Shown: positions 7,113 to 16,427 of the stretch, piece after piece
How positions within the stretch are numbered: position 1 is the first letter of the stretch
Layout: every line of letters starts with the position of its first letter
From: [Actinomadura] parvosata subsp. kistnae
GTDB lineage: Bacteria; Actinomycetota; Actinomycetes; Streptosporangiales; Streptosporangiaceae
Length of the DNA: 64,000 nt
Reading direction: 5' to 3'
Assembly (NCBI RefSeq): GCF_900323885.1
Contig: NZ_OOHJ01000006.1
Span: forward strand, 124,001 to 188,000
Notes under the pieces: model-generated
Seen by the model: only the letters and a program-made list of their open reading frames with translations
Database searches by the model: none
What the model was told of the DNA's origin: nothing
Program-made: the position numbers and the translations under genes

Positions 7113-8870
7113 ATGTGGCTGGACGGGATCCCGGTCCCGGAGCCGGTGCGACCGTGGATCGGCTGGGTGGTCGGCATGGACTGGCCAGAAGGGGACGAGG
7201 CCAAGCTGTTCCAGCTGGCCGACGACCTGGCCAGGGCCTTCCACCGCATCAACGGCGGGGTACGCGGCGACGGCCGGCTCGCCGGCGGGGCGGCCTCCGG
7301 CACCCGGCACGGCGTGTGGGACGGCCAGGCGCTGGAGGCGTTTCTGGAGCGGGCGAAGGAGACGACCGGCAGCCGGAAGGCCGAACTGCTCGTGCGGCTG
7401 GCCGGGATGGCGCTGGCCTGCAACGACCTCGGCGTCCAGGTCCAGTACACCAAGCGCATGATCAAGCTGTCAGTGCTGCTGCTGATCGTGCAGCTCATCT
7501 GGCTGCTGTGGGCGGCCCTCTCGCCCGCCTCGGGGATCGCCTGGAGCGCGGCGGGCGCGCGGGCGCGGGTCACGCGGGCGATGATCCGGCAACTGGCCCA
7601 GCGGCTGCTGCTCAACATCGCACTCTTCGGGCTGCTGATGGGCGGGGTGGACCTCTACATCCAGGCCACCCAGTCCCGGCGCGACGAGATCGACCTGAAG
7701 CAGGTGGGCTGGTCGGCCCTGTCCGGCGCCATCACCGGCGGCCTGCTGACGCTGACCACGGGGCTGCTGCCGCCCCGGTCGATCCTGGCCATGATGGGGC
7801 ACTCCGGGGTAGCCGGGAGCGGGACTTCGCTGGCCGTCATGGCGCTGAGAGGAGACCCCATCGACTGGGAGGCGGTGGCCAAGGGGGCAACGGGCGGGGC
7901 GCTGTCGAGCGTGGACGTGCGCGTGGCGACCTGGAGCCCCCGCACGGCCGCCGCCGCCCCCGCCACCACGACGGCGAGCGCCGCGAGCCGTCCCGTGACC
8001 GCACCGGGCGCGCCGCGACCCTCGATCAACCGCATCGACCGGCTCATCAACCGCCCCCAAGACGAGCCGCCCGCCCACCCCACCCGCACCCACGACGGTG
8101 CCGTCCCGCGGGCGACGCCCCAGATCCCGGACCCGGCCGTCCCGTCTCACCCGGGCCATCGGCCGATCCCGCCGGACCTGACCGAGGCGTTCGCGGCGGT
8201 CGGCCCGGACGACGGGCTCAGGCTCGGCGGCGGCGTCAGTGCGAGATCGGTCCGCCTGGTCACCTTCGAGGACGGCTCGAGCTGGGTGTTCAAGCAGGTG
8301 AAGACCACGAGGGAGGCGGACGCGGAGGAACTGGGGTCCATCCTCGGCGAGCGCATCGGCGCCAACGTCCCCGCTGTCTACCGGCTCGACCCGCATCGGG
8401 TCGCGATGCCGTACGTGGCGACGGGCACCCCGATGGCGATCGCGCCGGTGGCGATGGACTCCCTGCCTGCGAAGGTGCTCGGCCTCCTCCACGTCCTCAA
8501 CCGGGATGCGGACGCCAACTCTCTCAACATCATCGTCGACGAGCACGGCCATCCATGGGGCATCGATATGTCGGCGGCCTTCCACGAGGTGTCCGAGAAG
8601 TACCGCGGAGTACTCCCCGAAGTGACGAACAGCCCGCTCGCCGGCCCTTGGGTGTCGAGAACGTGGTCAGGGCTGCTCATCCAGAGCTTCCGTTACCTTC
8701 CCAACGAGCTCAACCAGGCGGACGTAGCATGGCTGGCCGGCCAGATCCGCTCGACGCGGCCCGCCTTCGAAGCGCTCGGCCGCGCCGACTGGTACGCCAA
8801 GGTGTGGAGCCGATTCGTCGCGATCGCCGAGAATGCGTCAGGAACTCGTTCGATGTTCGAGCAGGAGTGA
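7113..8870 (+). CDS. Multidomain membrane protein with WXG100-like N-terminus and C-terminal kinase-fold domain (candidate polymorphic toxin)
   Basis: The 585-residue protein starts with DGIPVPEPVRPWIGWVVG and a helical region resembling the N-terminus of WXG100-linked polymorphic toxins (about 1-115). Hydrophobic segments follow (about 120-145, 165-190 and 210-240), then an Ala/Pro/Thr-rich linker (about 275-350). The C-terminus (about 365-560) resembles a protein- or lipid-kinase-like phosphotransferase: a VFKQVK lysine at about 393, AEELGSILGERIG, then NRDADANSLNIIVDEHG (about 463) and WGIDMSAAF, corresponding to the catalytic HRD...N and metal-binding DFG-like positions. The fold call is by eye. 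It is followed by a small gene in the place normally taken by an immunity gene. Confidence 0.6.
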   Translation: MWLDGIPVPEPVRPWIGWVVGMDWPEGDEAKLFQLADDLARAFHRINGGVRGDGRLAGGAASGTRHGVWDGQALEAFLERAKETTGSRKAELLVRLAGMALACNDLGVQVQYTKRMIKLSVLLLIVQLIWLLWAALSPASGIAWSAAGARARVTRAMIRQLAQRLLLNIALFGLLMGGVDLYIQATQSRRDEIDLKQVGWSALSGAITGGLLTLTTGLLPPRSILAMMGHSGVAGSGTSLAVMALRGDPIDWEAVAKGATGGALSSVDVRVATWSPRTAAAAPATTTASAASRPVTAPGAPRPSINRIDRLINRPQDEPPAHPTRTHDGAVPRATPQIPDPAVPSHPGHRPIPPDLTEAFAAVGPDDGLRLGGGVSARSVRLVTFEDGSSWVFKQVKTTREADAEELGSILGERIGANVPAVYRLDPHRVAMPYVATGTPMAIAPVAMDSLPAKVLGLLHVLNRDADANSLNIIVDEHGHPWGIDMSAAFHEVSEKYRGVLPEVTNSPLAGPWVSRTWSGLLIQSFRYLPNELNQADVAWLAGQIRSTRPAFEALGRADWYAKVWSRFVAIAENASGTRSMFEQE

Positions 8871-8872
8871 AC

Positions 8873-9085
8873 GTGCTTGTCGTCAGGGACGTGCGCACCG
8901 CCACCGTGGTGGGCACGATCGAGCTCACCGGCGAGGGCGAGCTCGTCGCCAGCTCCGACGAGCTGAACCGGCTGGTCGCGCAGACCATGATCCGCCGGGG
9001 TCTGAGCGCGCAGGAGGTGTACGAGTACTACGACGGCTGGAGCAACGGCTACGTGGTGTTCGAGCCGGTGGACCGGCTCCTCTGA
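8873..9085 (+). CDS. Small acidic protein, candidate immunity or modulator of the kinase-fold protein
   Basis: A GTG at 8873, two bases after the previous stop and 5 bases after AGGAG, opens a 70-residue acidic protein (LVVRDVRTATVVG, then GLSAQEVYEYYDGWSNGYVVFEP). No family is recognised. Its size, acidity and tight coupling to the candidate toxin gene fit an immunity protein, but this is a positional inference only. Confidence 0.55.
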   Translation: MLVVRDVRTATVVGTIELTGEGELVASSDELNRLVAQTMIRRGLSAQEVYEYYDGWSNGYVVFEPVDRLL

Positions 9086-9095
9086 GCGGCCGGAG

Positions 9096-9136
9096 GACAG
9101 GGTGCCGCCGCGTTCACCTTGCGGCGGCACCCTGTC
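9096..9136. terminator. Strong bidirectional hairpin terminator
   Basis: A perfect 16-bp stem (arms 9096-9111 and 9121-9136) with a 9-base loop lies between the convergent toxin-like module and the metzincin/partner cassette. There is no T tract, as is usual in actinomycetes. Confidence 0.85.
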
Positions 9137-9174
9137 GCGTGAGGTACTGAACGACTCGCGCGGCCGGCCCCGTG

Positions 9175-10053
9175 TCAGTTGTCGCCCACGTCGTCAGGGT
9201 CCTCCTCGACGTTGTCCTCCGCGCCGTTCCACGGGTCCACGTTGATCTCGTCCTCGCCGTGGTCGGCCGAGTCCTCCTCGGGGATGGGGTCGAGCGCCGC
9301 GAGCTCGGCGGCGACCTTCTCCCACCGGGCGTCCGGATCCAGGGAGGCGTACTGGGCCACCAGAGGATCAGGCCGGGCGGAGGCGAGCGTCGCCGCCATC
9401 GCGGCCTCGTCCTTGGACTGCAGGGCGAGCTGGGCGGGGATCTCCTCCCCAGCGATGACGCCCTTGGCCTCACCCCGGCCGATCACCCCGCGGTCGTAGG
9501 GCAGGATCGCCTGGGCCGCGATCGGAGCCCACGCTCCGTCCGCCTCGCGCGCGATCGGAATGAGGTAGGTGTGGCCGGCCTCGACCCGTGGCGCACCCTC
9601 GATGACGAGCTCCGTTCGGGTCTCACCGGTGAACTCCCATCCCACTACGTTGAGGGGGAAGCTCGCCGGCGGCGCGGGTGTCCAGCCGTCGGCCGACGTC
9701 CGGGACCACAAGGTCTTGTTCACCGTCAAGCGTACGCTCCGCCCGATGTAGCCTTCCCCGGCGGCGATGTCCTGTTCGTCCGGCGTGCCCTCCTTCTCCT
9801 GCGAGGCTGTGGCCGCCACCACATGGTCGGCGTACCCTGCCCAGTCCGCGAGCGTGCTGTACGGCAGGCGGGGCGATCCATGGGCGACGATCAGGTCGGC
9901 CACGTCGTTGTCGCCCGCGGCGGCACCCGCTCTGGCGGCGGAGGCGAGGTGGCCGGCGGCGGGGAGGTCGCCGGTGGCGGCGGAGGCCACCCCGATCGTC
10001 CCCGCCAGCGCGAGCAGGAGCACGCCGGCCGTGATACTTGTACGAGTTCTCAT
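9175..10053 (-). CDS. Secreted or lipid-free exported protein with acidic C-terminal tail; partner of the metzincin (cassette 1)
   Basis: The 292-residue protein has a signal peptide (MRTRTSITAGVLLLALAGT, Ala-rich cleavage region). Its mature part has a repeated layout shared with the protein at 29756-30616: ADWxGYADHVV, EGYIxRxVxLxxxxTLWSR, ExxIEGAPRxExGHTYxIPxA, AILPYDRGxIGxGExKG and a tail with DPWNGAEDNVEEDP. No known catalytic motif is visible. The gene begins 13 bases after the metzincin stop, so the two are co-transcribed. The conserved pairing suggests that it is a substrate, inhibitor or cofactor of the protease. Confidence 0.7.
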   Translation of the reverse strand: MRTRTSITAGVLLLALAGTIGVASAATGDLPAAGHLASAARAGAAAGDNDVADLIVAHGSPRLPYSTLADWAGYADHVVAATASQEKEGTPDEQDIAAGEGYIGRSVRLTVNKTLWSRTSADGWTPAPPASFPLNVVGWEFTGETRTELVIEGAPRVEAGHTYLIPIAREADGAWAPIAAQAILPYDRGVIGRGEAKGVIAGEEIPAQLALQSKDEAAMAATLASARPDPLVAQYASLDPDARWEKVAAELAALDPIPEEDSADHGEDEINVDPWNGAEDNVEEDPDDVGDN

Positions 10054-10066
10054 TCGACACCCCTGC

Positions 10067-10780
10067 TCAGTAGGTCTTATTGATCATCTTGCGGTTGTGG
10101 CCGCCGAGCGTTTCCGCTGCTGGCACTCCCGGCCTCGGAGGGGTCTGCATGCATCCCAACCGGCTGTCCTGGTTGCCGACCTCGGGGTCGGCGTTGTTGC
10201 CGTGGGTGAGGCCGACCGCGTGCCCGGTCTCGTGGCACGCGAGTATCTTGCCGGGAGTTCTTCCCTTGAACAGGACGAGGTGCTGGTCGCACTTGACTGC
10301 GTCCACCGCGTCGTTGCACCATGTCAGCCCCTGGACACCGGCCGGCCATTCCTTCGGCTGCTTGTAAATGATGTCTGTTTCCGCAGGGCCCGAATAGACC
10401 GGCTTCTTGACGAACTTGACCTTCAGATCCGTCGTACGGTCGAAGTCCTTCTTGAGAACCGCCTTGATCCGGTTCCATCCTTCGGCCTTAATGGTCTTCT
10501 TATCGTGCCAGACCGTGAGGGTGCTGTTGTCGGTTTGACAGTACAGCTGCAGGTGGTCGCGACACTTCCACTTCGTGTTCTTCGTGGGAAACATGTTGTC
10601 GAAATCCCCTGGCGAGCAGTCGGCAGGGCCGTCGAAGCACATCGACGGAGGATCCTGCGCGTCGGCGAGCGCCGTGGCGGCCGAGCCGGCGCCGGTGATT
10701 CCCAGTGCCACCAGACACAAGGTCCCCACTACCGGCGCCCAGCGGGCACCCTTGATAATTCTCGCGCCATTGTCGGTCAT
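10067..10780 (-). CDS. Secreted metzincin-type zinc metalloprotease (cassette 1)
   Basis: The start at 10780 has GGAAGGA just upstream and gives a 237-residue protein with a membrane-export signal (residues about 10-40). The mature protein carries HETGHAVGLTH (about 188-198), an exact HExxHxxGxxH metzincin zinc site, followed by SRLGCM, a plausible Met-turn. Six or more cysteines suggest disulfides outside the cell. It is about the size of a minimal snapalysin or matrixin-like domain. It is first in a two-gene operon with the partner at 9175-10053 and has a dyad-box promoter upstream. A paralogous copy at 27.5-29.7 kb is disrupted. Confidence 0.85.
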   Translation of the reverse strand: MTDNGARIIKGARWAPVVGTLCLVALGITGAGSAATALADAQDPPSMCFDGPADCSPGDFDNMFPTKNTKWKCRDHLQLYCQTDNSTLTVWHDKKTIKAEGWNRIKAVLKKDFDRTTDLKVKFVKKPVYSGPAETDIIYKQPKEWPAGVQGLTWCNDAVDAVKCDQHLVLFKGRTPGKILACHETGHAVGLTHGNNADPEVGNQDSRLGCMQTPPRPGVPAAETLGGHNRKMINKTY

Positions 10781-10829
10781 TCTTTTCCTTCCGGCTCCAT
10801 CGCCGTGCCGTCGCCGGCGACACGAGAGA

Positions 10830-10873
10830 ACGATCTCCCAGAATTCAGGAGATCGAATCTGTCGGGCGACTGG
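10830..10873 (-). promoter_or_regulatory. Recurrent dyad box, copy B (metzincin cassette 1)
   Basis: On the minus strand: CCAGTC, GCCC, GACAGAT, then TC; 21 bases further lies GATCGT (10835-10830), a near match to TANNNT. It is about 50-95 bases upstream of the metzincin start. The same box precedes the second cassette. Confidence 0.6.
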
Positions 10874-10943
10874 CCGGAAAAACGGCGAGTTACGCTGAGT
10901 CGGCACGGTGAATGTCGCGTGAATTATTTGGGAAGGACCGGCG

Positions 10944-13726
10944 TCAGCCGGTCAGGCGGCCGCCCTCGTCGAGGTCGAGCCTGGCCAGCTCCGCCCGGGA
11001 GGCCACCCCCAGCTTCGGATAGGCCTTGTACAGGTGGTAGCCGATCGTGCGCGGGCTCAGGAAGAGCTGGGCCGCAATGTCCCTGTTGCTCAGCCCCGTG
11101 GCCGCCAGCCGGATGATCTGCAGCTCCTGCGGGGTGAGCCGATCCAGCACACCCTCCGACGCACGCCCGTCGCCGGTCTGGCGCTCCCCCGCCGCACGCA
11201 GCTCCGCGCGGGCCCGCTCGGCCCAGGGGCGGGCGCCGAGCCGGTCGAAGATGTCCAGCGCCGAGCGGAGCTGGTGGCGGGCGTCGGCACGCCGGCGCAG
11301 CCGCCGCAGCCACTCGCCGTACAGCAGCTCGGTGCGGGCCCGCTCGAACGGCCGGCCGCCCCGCTGGTGCAGGTGCAGCGCCTGCTCGTAGTAGCGTTCG
11401 GCGTCCTCGTCGGGGGCCAGCAGCGCGCTGCAGCGCAGCGCCACCGCATCAGCCCAGGATGATGGGGTCTGCGCCGCCCACATCTGCACCCGTTCGGACG
11501 CGGCGGCGGCGAAGCGGGGGCGGCCGGCCCGCACGGCCGCCTCCACCAGGTCCGGCATGCGGTGCATGATCATGACGGTACGGGCGGCGGGCCCGAACGC
11601 GCCGAACGCCTCAGCCCTGCGCAGAGCCATCTCAGGCCGGCCCAGCGCGAGGTCGAGCAGGTTCAGCGAGACGCAGCGCATGCCGCCGGTGGCGGCGTCG
11701 TGGACGTCGGCGATCTGCTCGGCGAACTTCAGGCACCGCTCCTCATCGCCCTCGATCGCGGCCAGGTACGTCAGGACGCCGACGAGCAGCGCCGCGTAGT
11801 ACCCCTGATCGGTGTCGCGGGCGATGCGCAGCCCCTCCTCGGCGCTGGCCAGCGCCTCACGGTGCAGGCCGAGGAACATCTGCGAGCGGGCCACCAGGGA
11901 GAGCACCAGCGGCAGCAGCCCGATCGCGCCCTGATCCCGGCACTCGCGCTCGATGGCCACGGCACGTTCGTACGCCATCGTGTCGTCGCCGATCACCAGG
12001 TCCCAGATGGCGAGCTGGGCGCGTTCCTGCAGCTCGGCGGGCTCGGAGCGGTCCCGCAGACCTTCGATCATGTCGCGCAGCCACGCCAGGCCGGCCGGCG
12101 GCTCCTCGCCGGCCAGGCCGCCCATGCCGGCCAGGACCCGCCTCATCGGCCGCAGCGGCCCGGCTTTCGTGCTGTGCAGCTCGGACACACGGGTGGCCGC
12201 CCGCGCGATTGCGGCGTAGTTGCTGCTGATCCAGGCGGGGGTGAGCGCGTCGAAGAACAGGGTGACGGCGACGTCCTCGGCCTGGCCGATGATGGCCTCG
12301 GCCGTTCCGGTGAGCACCGTGTGGGCGGTTTCCGCCTCGCCGCGCGCCATCGCGATCATCGCCCGGGTGCGGGCGAGGTAGGCCAGCACCTGGGGGTCGG
12401 CCACGTCCGCGGCCGCCTGGTCGGCCAGCTCGCCGGCCCGCTCGTACAGCCCGGCCTCGGCGGCCGCGGCGGCGGCGAGGGTCAGGCGGCGGCCACGCTC
12501 GCGGGGGTCGGGGCTGAGCCGGGCCGCACGCTCGCAGGCGGCGGCGACCGCCGCGTGCCCGCCCCGGGCGCGGGCGTGCTCGGCGCTGCGCTCCAGCGCC
12601 GCCGCGCTCTCCTCGTCGGGCCCGGTGGCGGCCGAGGCCAGGTGCCACGCCCAGCGGTCCACGTCGCCGGGACGCCCGGCCAGCGTCCCGGCCAGCGCGC
12701 GGTGGGCGGCCAGCCGCCGCATAAAGGAGGCCAGATGGTAGGCGGCACTGCGGACGAGGGGGTGGCGGAAGGTGACGCGGCCGTCGCCGACATGCACCAA
12801 GCCGGCCGCCTCCGCGGTATCGAGGCCGGCCAGGTCCACGCCGAGCGTGCGGGCCGCCGTCAGGATGACGTCGAGCGAGCCGGTGTCGTCGGCGGCGGCC
12901 ACCAGCAGCACGGTGCGCGCCGCCTCGGGCAGGCGCGCGATGCGGTCGCGGAACGCGCGGTGCACCCGGCCGGGGCCGGGGAGGAGCCGATGCCGAAGGC
13001 GTGGATGGGTGCCGCGTCCGCCGCTTGTGCCTCGGTGAGCAGCGCGGGCAGCTCCAGCAGGGCCAGCGGGTTGCCGCGTGCCTCGCGCAGGAGGCGTTCG
13101 CGCGCCTGCGGGGCCAGGTCGCCAGCATAGGCGGCCAGCAATTCGGCCGAGCGAACGGTGTCGAGCCCGGTCAGGTGCAGGTCCGGTACGCCGGCGGCGG
13201 GGAAGGCGCGCTCGTCCTCGCGGGCGGCGAAGACGAGCACCACCCCTTCGGCCTCCAGCCGCCGGGCCGCGAACAGCAACGCCTCGGCGGAGGCGTGATC
13301 GAGCCATTGGGCGTCGTCCACCAGGCACAGCAGCGGGCGCCGCTCGGCGAGGTCGGCCAGCAGGGTGAGCACGGCCAGCCCGATCAGAAACCGGTCACCG
13401 CTGAAGCCGGGCTCCAGGCCGAGCGCACTGCGCAGGGCCCGGGCCTGCGCGGCGGGCAGCAGGTCGATAGTGTCGACGGTGCCGCGCAGCAGCAGGTGCA
13501 GCCCGGCGAAGGGCAGCTCCATCTCCGGCTCGAAGCCCGTCCCGCGCAGCACCCGCATCTCCTGGCCCGCTGCTGCGGCGGCGGCGTGATCGAGCAGCGC
13601 CGACTTGCCGATCCCGGCTTCGCCGCGCAGCACCAGCGATCCGCTCTTCCCGGCTCTGGCCGCGGCGAGCAGCCGGTCGATCACCGCCTGCTCCTTGTCC
13701 CGCCCTATGAGCATGAGCATCCCCAT
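10944..13726 (-). pseudogene. LAL-family LuxR transcriptional regulator, frameshifted
   Basis: Two frames together encode one regulator of about 920 residues. The upstream part (13726 to about 12990) has the Walker A motif GEAGIGKSALL and Walker B LLCLVDDAQWLD of an AAA/STAND ATPase. The downstream part continues with RVHRAFRDRIARLPEAAR, TPR-like helices and a C-terminal LuxR helix-turn-helix (LTPQELQIIRLAATGLSNRDIAAQLFLSPRTI). The switch occurs at a G/C-rich stretch near 12970-12990 and needs one indel. It may be a real loss or a base-calling error in GGGGCCGGGG. A dyad box lies about 230 bases upstream of the start. Confidence 0.85.
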
Positions 13727-13930
13727 TCGCCCGGCGTTGTCCGGCCACGCTGCCGGCGCCGTCCGTTTCCGCCCTCGTCACGATGGGGCGCCGGCCGCCG
13801 ACCAGGACTTCGATGCCTGGCTTGATCTGCCGGTCACCAGCAGAGATTCGTGCCCAACGCCCTCCCCCAGCGGTCTCGTCCGCGGCGATGCACCGTGGCG
13901 AGGCCTGTCACCGGGCGGTTCGCGTTGTTC

Positions 13931-13974
13931 AGACTAAAGGCACGGCCCTGTGTGCGAATCTGTCAAATGACTAG
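13931..13974 (-). promoter_or_regulatory. Recurrent dyad-box promoter, copy D
   Basis: On the minus strand: CTAGTC, ATTT, GACAGAT, then exactly 21 bases and TAGTCT (13936-13931). It points to the LAL regulator gene, leaving a leader of nearly 200 bases. It sits at the very end of the gene at 13975-15036. Confidence 0.6.
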
Positions 13975-15036
13975 TCAGCTCGCGTTCACCTTCTCGCCGG
14001 CGACAACGCTCCATTCGACGCCGTGGGGGGCGAGACAGTCCAGGAAGGCGGCCGAGTCGAACGCCTGCGCCGGGCTGAGCACCCCGGCCTTGGCCTCTCC
14101 GGCGGCCAGGCGGCGCGCCGCCTCGACGGTGAACACCGCGGCGCTGCCATAGATGTCGGTGGCGCGCACCACGCCGGTGGCACGCCGGCCGTCCACGCCG
14201 ATGGCCTCGGCCACGATGGTGAACTCGGCGACGGGGCGGCGTTCCTCAGAAGGGCCCTCGGGCAACTGGCCGATGACGGCGTCCCACTGGTCGGCGGGCA
14301 GCTGCATGAGGGAGATCATGTCCGGGGTGAACACGGCCGCGTCGGTGATGATCTCGAGGCGCCGGGCTCGCACGTGTCGGGGGACGGTCACGATCTCCGC
14401 ACCCGGCCACCGCGCCGTCGGCCTCTCCTCGCTCTGACCGGGGAAGGTGAACGACGTGCGCTTGACGGCCAGTCCCTCGGCGGGCCGCCACTGGCCGTCC
14501 TCATAGGCGAGGTCGCCGTCCAGCAGCACCTGCAGCGACGAGCGGATGGTGCCCCGGGTCATGTCGAAGTCGTTGGTCTGATAGGCGATCGTCAGCTCGT
14601 CCAGCGGCTCCACCTCGGCGCCCGCAAGGTGCGCGATCATGTCGCCCGGCAGGATGTCGAAGCCCACCGCTGGCACGACGCTCACCCCGGCCTGCTCCGC
14701 CCGCTCGGCGTAGGTGTCGAAGACGTGTCGCAGGAACAGCTGCTCGGCGGAGGTGTCGACGTAGTGGGCGCCGGCCGCGATGGCCGCCCGGACCACCGGC
14801 TCGCCGACCTGCGAGAACGGCCCGGCGCAGCCGACGACCACGTCGCAACCCTCGAACGCGCGGGCCAGCGCTGGGGCGTCGTCCACGCCGGCCACCCTGA
14901 CCTCGGCCCCTTCGGCGACCTCCCGCAGCCTGGACTCGTCCCTCCCGGAGACCACCACGTCGAGCCCTCTGCGGCGCGCTTCGGCCGTGACCAGTCTCCC
15001 GGTATAGCCGCTCGCCCCGTACACCGCGACCTTCAT
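13975..15036 (-). CDS. Saccharopine dehydrogenase-like NAD(P)-binding oxidoreductase
   Basis: The 353-residue protein opens with a Rossmann dinucleotide motif GASGYTG and SGRDESRL, followed by VVGCAGPFSQVGEPVVRAA and AGAHYVDTSAE, the hallmark text of the saccharopine dehydrogenase/trans-acting enoyl reductase family. The substrate is unknown. It is transcribed divergently from the TetR-type regulator at 15136, with operator-like palindromes between, so it is the probable target of that regulator. Confidence 0.82.
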   Translation of the reverse strand: MKVAVYGASGYTGRLVTAEARRRGLDVVVSGRDESRLREVAEGAEVRVAGVDDAPALARAFEGCDVVVGCAGPFSQVGEPVVRAAIAAGAHYVDTSAEQLFLRHVFDTYAERAEQAGVSVVPAVGFDILPGDMIAHLAGAEVEPLDELTIAYQTNDFDMTRGTIRSSLQVLLDGDLAYEDGQWRPAEGLAVKRTSFTFPGQSEERPTARWPGAEIVTVPRHVRARRLEIITDAAVFTPDMISLMQLPADQWDAVIGQLPEGPSEERRPVAEFTIVAEAIGVDGRRATGVVRATDIYGSAAVFTVEAARRLAAGEAKAGVLSPAQAFDSAAFLDCLAPHGVEWSVVAGEKVNAS

Positions 15037-15083
15037 GTCGAAACTCCTAGCTCGTCGTGATCGGTGCCTCGACCATAGAAGCG

Positions 15084-15116
15084 TACGATCGTATTTGTCA
15101 ATGCGATCGATCGTAT
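15084..15116. promoter_or_regulatory. Operator pair between divergent reductase and TetR genes
   Basis: A perfect palindrome TACGATCGTA (15084-15093) and a near-palindrome ATGCGATCGATCGTAT (15101-15116) lie in the 99-base divergent gap. Their shared GATCG core suggests two binding sites for the TetR-type protein encoded at 15136. Confidence 0.6.
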
Positions 15117-15135
15117 TCCGACGTATGATAGCGAC

Positions 15136-15738
15136 ATGCCCACAACCCGCCCCGGAGACGAACGCCGCCGCGCCATCCTCGAGCGCGCCCTGAACGCGGC
15201 CACCCTCGACGGCCTGGAGGGGATCACCCTCGGCAAGCTCGCGACCACGCTGGGCATGAGCAAAAGCGGCGTACAGGGCCTGTTCGGCACCAAGCAGGAG
15301 CTGCAGCTGGAGATCGTGGCGACGGCGACACAGGTCTTCGAGGAGCGAGTCCTGCGCGTGGCCGAACGCGCCGACGACGGGCTTCCCCGGCTACGGGCGC
15401 TGGCGGATGCCTGGATCGGCTACCTCGACACCTTCGACGGCGGCTGCTTCTTTTGTGCGGTCGCCCCCGAGTTCGACGGCCGCGAAGGACCCGTCCGCGA
15501 CGCGATCGCTGAAGTGGCCCTCACCAGCGACAAGATCCTGCACAAGCAGATCCGCCTTGCCCAGCGCCTGGGCGAGCTCTCCGAAGACCTGGACGCCGAA
15601 CAGTTGATCTTCGAGATCCACGCCGCGGTCCTGCAGGCCAACTACGCCCGCCGGCTTCTCGGCCGAGCGGACGCCTACGACCGAGCACGCCGCGCCATCC
15701 ACGACCGCCTCGACCGCGCCCGGCCCGCACGAGCGTAG
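15136..15738 (+). CDS. TetR/AcrR-family transcriptional regulator
   Basis: The 200-residue protein has an N-terminal TetR helix-turn-helix (about residues 12-58) with LGKLATTLGMSKSGVQGLFGTKQELQLEIV, and a C-terminal domain (FDGGCFFCAVAPEFDGREGPVRD) typical of the TetR_C_6-like ligand domain. Divergent orientation and palindromes in the gap predict repression of the saccharopine dehydrogenase-like gene and of itself. Confidence 0.88.
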   Translation: MPTTRPGDERRRAILERALNAATLDGLEGITLGKLATTLGMSKSGVQGLFGTKQELQLEIVATATQVFEERVLRVAERADDGLPRLRALADAWIGYLDTFDGGCFFCAVAPEFDGREGPVRDAIAEVALTSDKILHKQIRLAQRLGELSEDLDAEQLIFEIHAAVLQANYARRLLGRADAYDRARRAIHDRLDRARPARA

Positions 15739-15777
15739 TCATCCCTCAGCCGCCAAGGGCGTCGCGCGCGGGTGTGG

Positions 15778-16422
15778 TCATCCCCGGCTCTCAAGGGCGG
15801 CGAGGGCCTCCAGGGCCTGCCACACCTTGCCCGCACCGAGCTCCCCCATGAGCCGCAACAGGTTACGCAGGGTCTCCGCATCGACGCCGGCGGCCCTGGC
15901 CGCCTCGACGTGGGTCCGGAACGGCTCGCCAAGCGTCTGGTAGAAGACGTCGACCGCCACGCAGAGCAGGGCCCGCTCGCGGGCGGTCAGCAGCGGACGC
16001 CCCCAGCGGGTCTCCTCCTGCTGCCGCAGCCAGTCCGCGAAACCGCCGTCGACCTCAGGCGGCGCGGGCGGCTCCCCTGCGGGGTCGCCAACTGAGGCGG
16101 GAGCGGAATCCGCGCCGTCCGCGATCTCCCGCAGGCGTACGAAGGCCTGCACGACGGCCGGATAACCGGCGTACGGGGCCAGGTGCCGCAGCACCTCGCG
16201 CAGTTCCTGCCAGGGCAGCCCCGCCTGGAGCCCCAGCGACAGGTGCAGCTCGTACGGCACGCCGAGGTGCCCGTTGCAGACGTCGCCGGCCAGCCAGATC
16301 ATCACCTTCTCCCGCAGAGCCAGCCCGGGCACACTCATCGCGTGGCCGCCGGCCTCCACGGCCATCGGACCGAAGTCGTCGTCCAGGACGACGACCCGCT
16401 CGACAGGCAGATCCACCGACAT
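15778..16422 (-). CDS. Carboxymuconolactone decarboxylase-family protein
   Basis: The 214-residue protein has two related halves. Each matches the CMD core: LHLSLGLQAGLPWQELREVLRHLAPYAGYPAVVQA in the first, and HVEAARAAGVDAETLRNLLRLMGELGAGKVW in the second. The CxxC motif of AhpD-type peroxidases is absent, so a decarboxylase-like or uncharacterised role is more likely. It begins 6 bases after the upstream SDR gene stop and forms an operon with it. Confidence 0.75.
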   Translation of the reverse strand: MSVDLPVERVVVLDDDFGPMAVEAGGHAMSVPGLALREKVMIWLAGDVCNGHLGVPYELHLSLGLQAGLPWQELREVLRHLAPYAGYPAVVQAFVRLREIADGADSAPASVGDPAGEPPAPPEVDGGFADWLRQQEETRWGRPLLTARERALLCVAVDVFYQTLGEPFRTHVEAARAAGVDAETLRNLLRLMGELGAGKVWQALEALAALESRG

Positions 16423-16427
16423 GGTGA

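Noticed and set aside
6620..9085. Long plus-strand frame through the YbaB/WXG100/kinase-fold module
   Set aside because: It is an Arg/Pro/Gly-rich shadow in another frame of three well-supported genes.
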